Positions 42,284 through 50,771 are shown, numbered from the stretch's first letter. The stretch is DNA of 64,000 nucleotides from Halopiger aswanensis (GCF_003610195.1 NZ_RAPO01000003.1:744001-808000), one strand, 5' to 3'. Numbers and translations are program-made. The notes: generated from the letters alone by a model not told the origin.

Positions 42284-43470
42284 CGACGATCAAGGACAGC
42301 GTCCACGACTATATCGAACTCGACCCGACCGCGGAGGCGCTGCTGGACACGCCCGAAATGCAGCGGCTGCGGAACGTCCGTCAGCTGAGCACCGTCCAGC
42401 TCGTCTACCCCTCCGCGAATCACACGCGTTTCGAGCACAGCCTCGGCGTCTACCACCTCGCCTCGCGGGCCGTCGACCGCCTCGAGGTCGACGATGCGCT
42501 CGCCGACCGGCTCCGCGCAGCGGCGCTGGTCCACGACGTCGGCCACGGCCCGTTCGGCCACCAGACCGAGGCCGCGATCGAGCGCCACACGGACCGTCAC
42601 CACGACGAGATCGAGTGGCTGCTCGAGGACTCGGACAGCGATCTCGGTCGCGTGCTCACCGAGCAGGGGCTCGATCCCGCAGCCGTCGCGGCGACCGTCG
42701 ACGGCCGCGGGCCGCTGGGGGAACTCGTCTCCGGCTCGCTGGACGTCGACCGGATGGACTACCTCGTGCGGGACGCCCATCACACCGGCGTCCCGTACGG
42801 CACGATCGACCACGCCCGGCTGCTCTACGCCCTGCGGCGCGTCGACGGCGAACTCGCCCTCGAGGAGGGCAACGTCGCGACCGCCGAGAGCGCGCTGATC
42901 GCGCGGACGCTGATGAACGCGACCGTCTACCGCCACCACGTCTCGCGGATCGCCGGCGCGATGCTCGATCGGGCCAGCGAGCGGCTCCTCGCGGACGAAG
43001 TCGCCGACCCCGACCGGTTCGCTCGGCTGACCGACGCCGAACTGCTCGCGACCTTCGAGGACTACCAGCGGACGGCCGATACCGCGGCGCGAATTCGCGA
43101 GCGCAACCTCTACAAGCGGGCCGTCTGGGTCCGCCGCGACGCCGTTCCCGACCGGTTCGTCGGCCTCGCGTACGAGCGGACCAGACGACTCGAGCGCGAG
43201 ATCGCCGAGATCGCCGGCGTCGACCCCGCCGCCGTCATCGTCGACAGTCCCGCCGAACCGAGTTCGCCGGAATCGCGGGCGAAAATCGTCGTCGACGGTG
43301 AACTCCGTCGACTCGAGGACCGCTCGGCGCTGGTCGCCGGGCTGGACGCCTGCGTCCGCGAGATTTGGCGACTGGGCGTCTACGCGCCGCCGAGCGCGCT
43401 CGAGGCCGTCCGCGAGGCGGCGACGGCGGTGCTCGATCTCGGGAGCGTCGAGGGCGACGTCGCGCCCTGA
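42280..43470 (+). CDS. HD-domain dNTPase/phosphohydrolase (SAMHD1-like)
   Basis: A 396-aa protein. The N-terminus (IKDSVHDYIELDPTAEALLDTPEMQRLRNVRQLSTVQLVYPSANHTRFEHSLGVYHLA) has the typical HD-superfamily entry with R..H and FEHSLG. The metal pair is His85-Asp86 in LVHDVGHGPFGH, with the distal Asp in SGSLDVDRMDYLVRDAHHTG. This set is shared by archaeal dNTP triphosphohydrolases related to SAMHD1. It is coupled to the upstream kinase gene by a four-base overlap. Confidence 0.92.
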   Translation: MTTIKDSVHDYIELDPTAEALLDTPEMQRLRNVRQLSTVQLVYPSANHTRFEHSLGVYHLASRAVDRLEVDDALADRLRAAALVHDVGHGPFGHQTEAAIERHTDRHHDEIEWLLEDSDSDLGRVLTEQGLDPAAVAATVDGRGPLGELVSGSLDVDRMDYLVRDAHHTGVPYGTIDHARLLYALRRVDGELALEEGNVATAESALIARTLMNATVYRHHVSRIAGAMLDRASERLLADEVADPDRFARLTDAELLATFEDYQRTADTAARIRERNLYKRAVWVRRDAVPDRFVGLAYERTRRLEREIAEIAGVDPAAVIVDSPAEPSSPESRAKIVVDGELRRLEDRSALVAGLDACVREIWRLGVYAPPSALEAVREAATAVLDLGSVEGDVAP

Positions 43471-43500
43471 CCGGTTCGCGGCTCGTTTCTGATCCGCCGC

Positions 43501-43809
43501 TTACTCGCCCGAACTCGGCGATTCGCTTTCCGACAGGCGATCCTCGTACTTCGCCAGCGCCTCCTCGAGCGCCGCACCCGCATCGATCTCGAGCGAGTCG
43601 GCGAGCGCGAGCAGGGCGAACAGCGCGTCGCCGATTTCGTCCGAATTGATCTCGAGGTCGTCGGGATCGGACCCGTATCCGGTCGACTCGTTGGCGTCCT
43701 TCGCGAGTTCGCCGACCTCCGAGACGAGATCGAGCAGTCGGTACTCGGGCGGCGTCTCGAGGTCGTAGCGCTCGACGAACTCCGCGACGCGTTGCTGGTG
43801 GTCGTCCAT
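43501..43809 (-). CDS. MazG-like nucleotide pyrophosphohydrolase
   Basis: A 102-aa all-helical protein. The metal-binding ExxE and ExxD motifs appear as SEVGELAKDAN and SDEIGDALFALLALAD, as in MazG/dCTPase-type enzymes that cleave NTPs or dNTPs to monophosphates. The start is the ATG before DDHQQRVAEFVERY; frames extending upstream are basic and unlike the family. It converges with the HD dNTPase gene, so two possible nucleotide-pool enzymes lie side by side. Confidence 0.9.
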   Translation of the reverse strand: MDDHQQRVAEFVERYDLETPPEYRLLDLVSEVGELAKDANESTGYGSDPDDLEINSDEIGDALFALLALADSLEIDAGAALEEALAKYEDRLSESESPSSGE

Positions 43810-43918
43810 ACGGGCAGCTGCACCTATCAGCAAAAAAGAGAGTCGAAATCGATCGGCGGATCGGCGCTCGATCGCTCGAGTACCGGCGCACGGGCCACGC
43901 TCACCCGGCAGTGACGCG

Positions 43919-44650
43919 TTACTGTGCGCTCGCGTTCGCCGCACCGTCGGATCCGTGGCCCGGAACTGCGCTGTCGGTATCGGCCTGCGGATCCCCTCGC
44001 CGGTCGTCGATGTCGACCGGCGGGCCGGGCTGTCGTTCGGGGCCGAACGCCTGGCCGGCACCGTCGCCGGCGATCGAGCGCGCGACCGCCGCGGTCTCCG
44101 GCCCGTCGAGTTCGCTCGCCCGCTCGCGCAGCGTTCGAATCGCGTCGCGGTCGACGCCGCGGTCGGCCAGCACTCCGTCGGGAACGTCAGCCGCACTCGT
44201 TTCGACGGCCGCCAGTTCCCGCTCGAGGCTCCGGATCTCGGCGACGGTCTTCGCGACCTCCGCGCGGTAGCGGCCGTCGTTCAGTTCGCCGGCCTCGCGG
44301 GACTCGTTCAGTGCCGTGAGGCGCTGCTCGAGTTTGGTGAGCCGGGTTTCGGTCTTCGCGAGACGCTCGTCGATGATCGCCGCCTTCGACGCGTTGCTCT
44401 CCGCGGCCGCGAGTTCGGCGGCGTAGGCGCGTTCCGACATACTGCCGTTGATTTCGGCCTGCTGGACGCCGACGACGCCGGCGAACTGTGCGCCGGGCTG
44501 GATCGATTCCCCGGAGCCGTCGGTCGCTGTCTCCTGCGTGCCGCTCGAGGCCGGTGTCGCGGTTGCGCCGCCGAGCGGCGCTGCAAGGATCGCAACGACG
44601 AGGATCGTCGCGAGCGTGATCGTCGTGAGTCGGTTCGGTAGTCCGGTCAT
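43919..44650 (-). CDS. Secreted coiled-coil protein
   Basis: A 243-aa protein with a signal peptide (hydrophobic about 8-28, TTITLATILVVAILAAPLG, ending in an Ala-rich cleavage region). The mature part is mostly helical coiled coil (about 75-150: AAIIDERLAKTETRLTKLEQRLTALN and KTVAEIRSLERELAAVE), followed by a disordered Asp/Pro/Gly tail. I see no enzyme motif. It is the second gene after the anchored HTH regulator on the same strand and may belong to its envelope-associated system; that link is inference. Confidence 0.75.
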   Translation of the reverse strand: MTGLPNRLTTITLATILVVAILAAPLGGATATPASSGTQETATDGSGESIQPGAQFAGVVGVQQAEINGSMSERAYAAELAAAESNASKAAIIDERLAKTETRLTKLEQRLTALNESREAGELNDGRYRAEVAKTVAEIRSLERELAAVETSAADVPDGVLADRGVDRDAIRTLRERASELDGPETAAVARSIAGDGAGQAFGPERQPGPPVDIDDRRGDPQADTDSAVPGHGSDGAANASAQ

Positions 44651-44779
44651 GGGTGTGGGTGGGTACGGGAGTCGGTTCGGGATAACTTGTCGAGGCGATG
44701 CGTGCTGTTTGCCGCCGATTTCGACGCGTTGCCGACGGTTTCGGCCCCGACGAGCGGGTCCGAGCGCCGTCGCAGTCGG

Positions 44780-46036
44780 TTACGCCCCATCGTCGTCGCC
44801 CTCACCTCCGGTTACCGTCGCGGGATCGACCGCGTCGGGCAGCGCGAGGACGTTCTCGCGGCCGAGCCGGAACGACTCGAGCTTGTCCTCCTCGCGGAGT
44901 CCGCTGACGACCTTGCTGGTCTTCGCGTCGGTCCAGCCGAGTTCCTCGACGACGGTCTGCTGTTTCATCCGCCCGCCGCGGTCCCGGACGAGCCGCAGCA
45001 CCTGCTCCTCGTTGCTGAGGAGTTCGGGATCGACGTCGCTCGCGGGGATGGAGTCCGACGACGGCTCCGAACCCGGCGACCGGGCTTCGCTCGAGTCGGT
45101 ATCCGAATCTACGCCGGCGTCCGAACTCGCGGCCGCCGTTGCCGCGCCGCCGTTCGCTGCTGCTGACGGCGAACCGGTGTCGGGTTCGTGTCCGCCCGAT
45201 GGACGCCCGCGCCCGCCGCTCGTCGGGAGTCGGTCGCGGTAGCGCCACGCACCGGCCGCACCGAGTCCGATGACGACGGCTGCGATCGTGGCCACGAGCG
45301 CCGTGCTGGGCCCGCCGCCGGTAGTGACTACGACCTGTGGCTCGCCGGTGATGAAGTCGGTCTCGCCGCCCCGCCAGAGGACGGCCCGCTCCCGTCGCTC
45401 GTCGGGATCGGGGGTCGCCGACTCGAGTTCGTAGCCCGCCGGCCACTCGAGGAGCAGCCGCGTGCCGTCGTCGAGGAAGAGCCCCTCGATGGCGTCGCCT
45501 GCACGGAGAACGTCGCCGTCGCCTTCGACGGCGGCGAACCCGTGCCACCGGAACGTGTACCTGACGACGCCGTACTCGCGAGCGAACGAGCGCCGTTCCG
45601 TCTCGACGGCGAACCCGTCGGCGCGCATCTCGCGGCCGGTCGCGTCGCTCGCGGTGGCGACCGTCGTTCGCATCCGGTCGGCGAACGAGCGCGTGTAGTT
45701 GTCCGGGTCGTCTCGGATGTCCGACTCCAGGGAGTCGAACGCCGTCCTGCTCTCGTCGTCGTTCAGCCGGACCCAGAACTCGAGGGTCCACTCGGCGGTG
45801 CCGTTCGGTTGGATCGCGACGTCCATTCGGACCTCGTCGGCATCGATCCGATTCTGGTCCTGCGCGATTCCCCGCATCGCCGTCTCGGTCCCGGATTCGG
45901 AGCCCGCCTGCGCGCTACCGCTCGAGAGCGCAAGCGACGGCTCACCGTTCGTCGGATCGGCCGCAGCCGCCCCGATACCGGGACTGAGGAGCAGTGCCGC
46001 GACGACTACGACCGCTACGCCGACGCGACCGTTCAT
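44780..46036 (-). CDS. Membrane-anchored HTH regulator with extracellular sensor domain
   Basis: A 418-aa protein: signal peptide (about 5-25), an external beta-rich domain (RMDVAIQPNGTAEWTLEFWVRLND ... VRYTFRWHGFAAVEGD), one TM near residue 255-275, a long Ser/Gly/Asp disordered linker and a C-terminal winged-helix domain (LLSNEEQVLRLVRDRGGRMKQQTVVEELGWTDAKTSKVVSGL). This is a one-component membrane transcription factor layout seen in haloarchaea. A CTTTAAG box about 27 nt upstream supports the ATG at 46036 over the ATG at 46057. Confidence 0.85.
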   Translation of the reverse strand: MNGRVGVAVVVVAALLLSPGIGAAAADPTNGEPSLALSSGSAQAGSESGTETAMRGIAQDQNRIDADEVRMDVAIQPNGTAEWTLEFWVRLNDDESRTAFDSLESDIRDDPDNYTRSFADRMRTTVATASDATGREMRADGFAVETERRSFAREYGVVRYTFRWHGFAAVEGDGDVLRAGDAIEGLFLDDGTRLLLEWPAGYELESATPDPDERRERAVLWRGGETDFITGEPQVVVTTGGGPSTALVATIAAVVIGLGAAGAWRYRDRLPTSGGRGRPSGGHEPDTGSPSAAANGGAATAAASSDAGVDSDTDSSEARSPGSEPSSDSIPASDVDPELLSNEEQVLRLVRDRGGRMKQQTVVEELGWTDAKTSKVVSGLREEDKLESFRLGRENVLALPDAVDPATVTGGEGDDDGA

Positions 46037-46059
46037 ACCGCTCGATGCTCGTACCATTG

Positions 46060-46066
46060 CTTAAAG
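46060..46066 (-). promoter_or_regulatory. TATA-like box, leaderless promoter
   Basis: CTTTAAG on the minus strand, centred about 27 nt before the ATG at 46036. The remaining space to 46280 contains no gene that I can support. Confidence 0.5.
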
Positions 46067-46280
46067 GGAACGAAAATCGTGTTTTTATGATCGTTCTGTG
46101 TCAGCAGGAGCGACTCGCTCGTCGGCTACCGACTGACCGGTCTGCGCTGTGGGTGAGCCGTTGGGCAGGGGTGGTAGGCCCGCACGCGGGAGGAACGGGC
46201 TCCGTTAGCGGGAGGGCCGAAGGCGTCGGTGACCGTCGGAGTCGGTCGAGATCGACGGCACAGTGGGCGGCCGCCGGTCG

Positions 46281-46799
46281 TTAGGCGTCGGTTTCGTTGT
46301 CCGTTGACTCGTCGGTGTCGTCAGTCTCGTCAGTGTTGTCGCCAGTCCCCTCCTCGTCAGCGTCGCCGGTTTCCGGTTCGGGTTCGTCACTGTCGGCGTC
46401 CTCGTCTTCATCGGCGTCATCGCCATCATCGCCCGGCGTCACGTCGCTGATCGCGTCACCCAGCGGGTTCTCGAGGTCGCCGCTCAGGAACGACGAGATC
46501 CGGTCGTGGATCGCGGAGACGTGGTCCGGGACCTGGTCAGGGAGGTCGACGGCAGGGCCCTGTCCGTTTCCGGCTCGCTCGGCGTCGTTAGCGTTACCGC
46601 TCGCGTTCGCGTTCGCCGACTTGTCGTCGGCGTCTGCGTTTTCGGCGCCGTTGCTTCCGTTTTCGGTTCCGTGTTCGTGCGCGTCCGCATCCGCGCCGTC
46701 AGCCGGGGACGCGGGTGCGTTCCCCGGAACGGCGGCGGCGAGGCCAGTCGTTGCAACCAGTACCGCGAACGCGGCTGCGATGAGCGTCGTTCGGTTCAT
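46281..46799 (-). CDS. Secreted highly acidic low-complexity protein (172 aa)
   Basis: An N-terminal signal peptide (MNRTTLIAAAFAVLVATTGLAAA) leads into a mature chain dominated by Asp, Glu, Asn, Gly and Thr. The only segment that looks structured is VDLPDQVPDHVSAIHDRISSFLSGDLENPLGDAISDV. The last 45 residues are an acidic DE/TDE run. I do not recognise the family. ATG 46808, three codons upstream, is an alternative start. Unusual repeats precede it (see 46870-46927). Confidence 0.65.
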   Translation of the reverse strand: MNRTTLIAAAFAVLVATTGLAAAVPGNAPASPADGADADAHEHGTENGSNGAENADADDKSANANASGNANDAERAGNGQGPAVDLPDQVPDHVSAIHDRISSFLSGDLENPLGDAISDVTPGDDGDDADEDEDADSDEPEPETGDADEEGTGDNTDETDDTDESTDNETDA

Positions 46800-47139
46800 A
46801 GCTCGCATCCGATCCTCGAGGGCCGGACCGATATGAAGGTGGAATACCGCCAACGCGGTTTTCGGGGTTTTGAACCGGCTTGAACGACGTTTTCGACGGT
46901 TTGTATTCCGTTTAACGCGGGTTGAACGGTCGGTCTTTCCCAGAACGGATCAAACCACGTCAGCGGACTGCCGTGCCCGCTGGCCCGCACGCGTCGTCTC
47001 CGATCGGTCGGTCCGCAGCGCCATGGTCCCTCCCGTTCGATCGCACCCGTCCCGGTCTCGAGCCCGCGGCGTCCCGTCCGCGAACCGGCGGTAAATCCGC
47101 ATCTTTTTCACATTTTCTCGAGAATCTGAGAAAGAATCG
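46800..47139. other. Gene-free region with TTGAAC repeats and an HTH operator candidate
   Basis: 340 bases between divergent genes. Left part: three TTGAAC copies (46870-46875, 46880-46885, 46922-46927) plus a related TTTAAC, in AT-richer sequence upstream of the acidic secreted protein. Centre (about 46940-47095): GC-rich, nothing recognised. Right part: a TATA-like T-run (about 47104-47109) and the palindrome TTCTCGAGAA (47115-47124) just before the wHTH gene. Confidence 0.45.
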
Positions 47140-47415
47140 ATGGAGAAGGCGTTGTGGTACCTCATCGCCGGCACGCGCGGCGGCGAGAACAGGGCGCGGA
47201 TCATCCGGGCGCTCGAGGCCAAACCCCGCAACGCCAACCAGTTGGCCGAGGAGTTGGACGTCGGCTACAACACGGTTCGCCACCACCTCGAGATGCTCGA
47301 AGATCACGACGTCGTCGAGCGCGGCGGGCGGACCTACGGGGAGTTGTACTTTCTGACGGACCGGTTCATGCGCCACTGGGACGAGTTCGAAACGATCACG
47401 GAGCACTTGGAGTGA
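47140..47415 (+). CDS. Small winged-HTH transcription regulator (ArsR-like)
   Basis: A 91-aa protein that is almost only a winged helix: ENRARIIRALEAKPRNANQLAEELDVGYNTVRHHLEMLEDHDVVERGGRTYGELYFLTD. No metal-binding Cys are seen. The 3' end is five bases from a small membrane protein gene, forming a regulator/membrane-protein pair. The perfect palindrome TTCTCGAGAA lies 16 bases before its ATG and could be its own operator. Confidence 0.9.
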   Translation: MEKALWYLIAGTRGGENRARIIRALEAKPRNANQLAEELDVGYNTVRHHLEMLEDHDVVERGGRTYGELYFLTDRFMRHWDEFETITEHLE

Positions 47416-47420
47416 TACCG

Positions 47421-47717
47421 ATGGCAATGTCAACCGAAATCACGGCGGCAGCGGTCCTCTCGGCGGGGAACCTCGTACTGCTCGCGGCGCTGACCTACGT
47501 CTGGGTGCAGAACTACCGGCGGTTCAAGACGCCGCTCGTCGCCGGCCTGCTCGCGTTCAGCGTCGTGCTCGCGCTCGAGAACGCGGTGGCGATCTACTTC
47601 TTCTTCAGTTCGGGAATGTTCTACGCCTCGGATCCGATCGTCCAGCAGGTGGTCGCGCTGCTCCGCGGACTCCAGTTCGTCGCGCTGGCGTTTCTGGCGT
47701 ACGTGTCGCTGAAGTAG
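47421..47717 (+). CDS. Small membrane protein (98 aa) paired with the wHTH regulator
   Basis: Three hydrophobic helices: about 9-28 (AAAVLSAGNLVLLAALTYVWV), 38-58 and 75-95, with NYRRFKTPL between the first two and a conserved ending RGLQFVALAFLAYVSLK. No known catalytic motif. It is a paralogue of the protein encoded at 48117-48416 (shared NLVLL..AL, NY..F.T and RGLQFVAL motifs). A start at ATG 47427 is also possible. Confidence 0.8.
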   Translation: MAMSTEITAAAVLSAGNLVLLAALTYVWVQNYRRFKTPLVAGLLAFSVVLALENAVAIYFFFSSGMFYASDPIVQQVVALLRGLQFVALAFLAYVSLK

Positions 47718-47785
47718 TCGTGGTGCGATCCCGCGATCCCGTCTGTCCTCGAGTCGCGAGTCGACCTGAACCGGCACCGACGTGC

Positions 47786-48034
47786 TCAGATCCCGTCCCA
47801 CAGCCGTTCGTACTCGTAATAGGCCGCCGTCTTGACGACGGTCGTCGCGATGCCGATGTCGACGGCCGTGCTCGCCTGTCCCGTAATCGCGAGCGCGATC
47901 AGCACCGTCGTTAGCAGCATGACGACGCGGTACAGCAGGGCCTTGCACAGCGCTCTGCGCCGGGTCCCTCGCTCGAGGATCGCAGTATCGGTGCGGAGTC
48001 GAGTCGTGCGTGACTGCGTGCGGTCGTCGGTCAT
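47786..48034 (-). CDS. DUF2061 small membrane protein
   Basis: An 82-aa protein. The basic N-terminus is followed by the DUF2061 pattern: RALCKALLYRVVMLLTTVLIALAITGQASTAVDIGIATTVVKTAAYYEYERLWDGI, with two TM helices and the KxxxYxxYErlW end. The function of DUF2061 is unknown; it is often found with sulfur or molybdoenzyme genes. It lies between two paralogous small membrane proteins. Confidence 0.88.
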   Translation of the reverse strand: MTDDRTQSRTTRLRTDTAILERGTRRRALCKALLYRVVMLLTTVLIALAITGQASTAVDIGIATTVVKTAAYYEYERLWDGI

Positions 48035-48116
48035 CGTGTCGTGGTCTCGGCTGTTGGTCGTCCCCGCTGTCGTCCCGCGTGGGGCTGCTTTCGTCGCCCG
48101 CTGCTCCCGCCGCCCG

Positions 48117-48416
48117 CTACTGCAGCGTCGCCCACGCGAGAAAGCAGAGAGCGACGAACTGCAGCCCGCGGAGGCCGGTCGCGACGAGCAGCGGCCCGGT
48201 CGCGTCGGCGTACAGCATGCCCATCCCGAGGTGGAAGGCCAGCGCCGCGAGGTTCTCGCCGGCCAGCAGCGCCGCGAACGAACACAGCGCGAGCACCTGT
48301 TTGGTTCGGAACGTCCAGTAGTTGCGTAGCCAGACGGCCGAGAGCGCGCCCAGCAGGACCAGGTTCAGGCCCGAGAAGACGGCGGCGAGCAGGAGCAGCG
48401 ACTGGGCGCGGCTCAT
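48117..48416 (-). CDS. Small membrane protein, paralogue of 47421-47717
   Basis: A 99-aa protein with three hydrophobic helices. NLVLLGALSAVWLRNYWTF and LRGLQFVALCFLAWATLQ match the paralogue at 47421. GGAGG lies five bases before ATG 48416, which decides this start against a longer basic reading. It is in the same orientation as the molybdopterin oxidoreductase gene 43 nt upstream, so it may share that transcript. This copy has no adjacent wHTH gene. Confidence 0.8.
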   Translation of the reverse strand: MSRAQSLLLLAAVFSGLNLVLLGALSAVWLRNYWTFRTKQVLALCSFAALLAGENLAALAFHLGMGMLYADATGPLLVATGLRGLQFVALCFLAWATLQ

Positions 48417-48459
48417 TCGCGCCTCCGTCGCGGGCCGTCTCGAGCGGTGCGGAACGGAC

Positions 48460-50034
48460 TCACGGCTCGATCGTTTTGGACACCCAGCCGGTCGCGCCGT
48501 CGGGCTTCGGTCCCGAGGGATCCTCGGTCTGAACCGCACCGGTCCCGTCGATCGCCCGGACGACGACCTCGTGGCGGTCGGCGGCGGGCTCGAAGCTGTA
48601 GCGCCACTGCCGCCAGACGTCCCGAAGTTCGGTGCCGGCGTCGGGTTCGGGCGAGAGTTCGGCGGCCGTCCACGTCTCGCCGCCGTCGATCGAGACCTCG
48701 ACGGCGTCGACGCCCTCGAGGCCGGCGTAGGCGTGGCCGCCGACGGTGATCGCGTCGTCCTGGTGATCGACCGACCAGAGTTTGGTGACGGTCTCGACCT
48801 CGCCGGTGCCGTCCCAGCCCCGTTCCTCCCAGTAGCCGTCTCGCTCCTCGCGGACGAACTCGAGTTCGTCGAGCCACTTGACGTTGACCTCGCCCCAGTT
48901 TCCGGGGACGAACAAGCGGACCGGATGGCCGTGTTCCCGCGGGAGGAAGCGGCCGTTCATCCCGTAGACGAGGTACGACCGCTCGAGGGCCTCGCGCGTG
49001 ATGGTGTTCCAGTAGTCGTCGACGGCGTGGGCGACGACGTGCGTCGCTTCGTCGCCGGGGCCAACTTCCTCGAGCAGGTCGGCGACGGGAACGCCGGTCC
49101 AGACGGCGGTGTCCATCTCGCGGTCGTTCAGGTCCTCGCCGACGCAGCGCAGCGTGCCGTAGAACCGTTCGGCCTCGCGCTCGCGGAGGGCGTCGTAGTC
49201 GATCGTCAGCTCCGAGTCGACGGCGCCGGTGATCGAAAGCGCCCAGTCGCCGCGCTCGAGGATTGGATCGATCGTGTTGATGTCGACCGTGTAGAACGCG
49301 CCGATCTCGCTGACGAGCCCCGGCGCGTCGGGGAGGTCGAGGGCTGCGTCCGCGGCGTCGTCCAGCAACTGTTGTTCCGTGCGAGCCCCCTGCTCGTCGG
49401 TCTCGAGGGCGGGAACGCCCTCGCCGGGCGTCCGTCGCTGCCCGACGAGCGCGGCGATCCCGGCGAAGGAAAGCGTGCCGAAGCCGGCCTGCAGGGTCGC
49501 CCGCTTGGTTCGATCGACGGTGCGGGCCTGCGCGTCGGTTTCGCTCTCCGACTGGAGCCGCTCTCGCACCCGGCGGACGCTCAGCGGATCGTGCACCGCG
49601 GCGAGCTCGACGACGGCGACCACGGCTGCGGCCGGGACCGCGGCGGCGACGGCCGCAACCGGCGCGCCGGTCGCTGCGGTCGCGACTAGCCAGACGGCGA
49701 CGGCGGCCAGCGCGACCGCGAGGTACCGGCGGTCGGCGAGGACCTCGATCTCGAGGGCCAGCAGAACCGTCGCGGCGAACAGTGCCGCGACGACGAGAAG
49801 CGCCAGCAGGAAGCTCGCCGGCTGGGCGAGCGGCCCGAACGCGTCGCGGACGGCGTTGACGATCGCGGCGGGCATCGAATCGACGACGAACGAGGCGGCG
49901 GGATCGCCGACGAATGCCGGGGTTAGCCCGGCGTAGGCGAACGAGCCCGCGATCGCCGCGACGCCGGCGAGGATCGCGGTGACGGTGCGCCAGACGAGGT
50001 GTGCGGTCGACAGTCGGGACGTGATGTGGGTCAT
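48460..50034 (-). CDS. Membrane-bound molybdopterin oxidoreductase (sulfite oxidase family)
   Basis: A 524-aa protein. The first 215 residues contain about five TM helices. The sulfite-oxidase-fold molybdopterin domain follows, with the Mo-ligand Cys297 in GTLRCVGEDLNDRE, the pterin-binding region NGRFLPREHGHPVRLFVPGNWG, and a C-terminal Ig-like dimerisation domain (VDAVEVSIDGGETWTAAEL). The substrate is not known; sulfite is only one possibility. It is preceded by an anchored Met/Asp-rich protein gene on the same strand, which might be an electron-transfer or scaffold partner. Confidence 0.88.
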   Translation of the reverse strand: MTHITSRLSTAHLVWRTVTAILAGVAAIAGSFAYAGLTPAFVGDPAASFVVDSMPAAIVNAVRDAFGPLAQPASFLLALLVVAALFAATVLLALEIEVLADRRYLAVALAAVAVWLVATAATGAPVAAVAAAVPAAAVVAVVELAAVHDPLSVRRVRERLQSESETDAQARTVDRTKRATLQAGFGTLSFAGIAALVGQRRTPGEGVPALETDEQGARTEQQLLDDAADAALDLPDAPGLVSEIGAFYTVDINTIDPILERGDWALSITGAVDSELTIDYDALREREAERFYGTLRCVGEDLNDREMDTAVWTGVPVADLLEEVGPGDEATHVVAHAVDDYWNTITREALERSYLVYGMNGRFLPREHGHPVRLFVPGNWGEVNVKWLDELEFVREERDGYWEERGWDGTGEVETVTKLWSVDHQDDAITVGGHAYAGLEGVDAVEVSIDGGETWTAAELSPEPDAGTELRDVWRQWRYSFEPAADRHEVVVRAIDGTGAVQTEDPSGPKPDGATGWVSKTIEP

Positions 50035-50082
50035 TGGGTCGTAGAGGTCCGTTTTCAGTGGGGTGGGACGGTCGTTCGGGCG

Positions 50083-50538
50083 TTACTCGAGTCGCCGCAC
50101 GGCGACGATTCCGACGAGGCCGACGACGACGGCGGACGCCGCGAGGAGCCCGACGGTACCGATGCCGCCGAGCAGGCCGCCGCTCATCTCCTCGCCGCTC
50201 TCGTCTGCCATCTCGTCGTTCATCGACTCGTCACTCATCTCGTCGTCCGACATTTCGTCGCCGCTCATATCGTCCTCGCTACTCATCCCGTCGCTGTCGT
50301 TCATCTCGTCGCTCTCGGTCATTCCGTCATCTTCACCGGACATCTCGTCACTGTCGCTGTCGTTCATTCCGCCGTCGCTCCCCGTCTCGTTGCTGTCGTT
50401 CATCCCGTCGTCCTGTATCGCTGCGTCGACTGCCGGTCCGGTCGTCGCTCCGGCGACCGCCGTTCCGGCAGTCGCCACGAGCGCTGCGATCGTCAGGAGT
50501 ACGGCGATGCGTTTCCGCGTCGGTTGGAATCGAACCAT
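50083..50538 (-). CDS. Exported Met/Asp/Ser-repeat protein with C-terminal anchor (151 aa)
   Basis: A signal peptide (about 10-32) is followed by a mature chain built from repeats of D/E-M-S/N-D, for example DEMSDDEMSDESMNDEM. Met makes up nearly a fifth of that part. A C-terminal TM helix (GTVGLLAASAVVVGLVGIVAV) ends in RRLE, so it is tethered outside. Met-rich acidic strings can bind Cu(I) or other soft metals; that function is inferred. It lies 48 nt upstream of the molybdopterin oxidoreductase gene. The ATG at 50538 begins the signal peptide. Confidence 0.75.
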   Translation of the reverse strand: MVRFQPTRKRIAVLLTIAALVATAGTAVAGATTGPAVDAAIQDDGMNDSNETGSDGGMNDSDSDEMSGEDDGMTESDEMNDSDGMSSEDDMSGDEMSDDEMSDESMNDEMADESGEEMSGGLLGGIGTVGLLAASAVVVGLVGIVAVRRLE

Positions 50539-50589
50539 TGTGGTCGAAGCGACTCGAGGCTCCCTGAAGGGTATTTTTCGGGATTCGGG

Positions 50590-50663
50590 GCAACTCCGCG
50601 GGAACTCGGTCGCAACTCCGTTGTACGTCGGTTCGATTCCGTGCGGAGTCGATCGCAACTCCG
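50590..50663. repeat. Three direct repeats GCAACTCCG in helical phase
   Basis: Copies at 50590-50598, 50612-50620 and 50655-50663; spacings 22 and 43 bases, roughly two and four DNA turns. An inverted CGGAGT sits at 50644-50649. They lie between the divergent Met-rich protein and DJ-1 genes and look like binding sites of a regulator. Confidence 0.55.
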
Positions 50664-50771
50664 TTCAAAATTCGGGCCGCTGTCGTGCGGTTTCGCTCTC
50701 TTACCGATCTCGCGACGCGTCGGCCTCTCCTGCAAGGAAACCGCTTTCCCGCCCGCGGTCGATCCGCCGAT

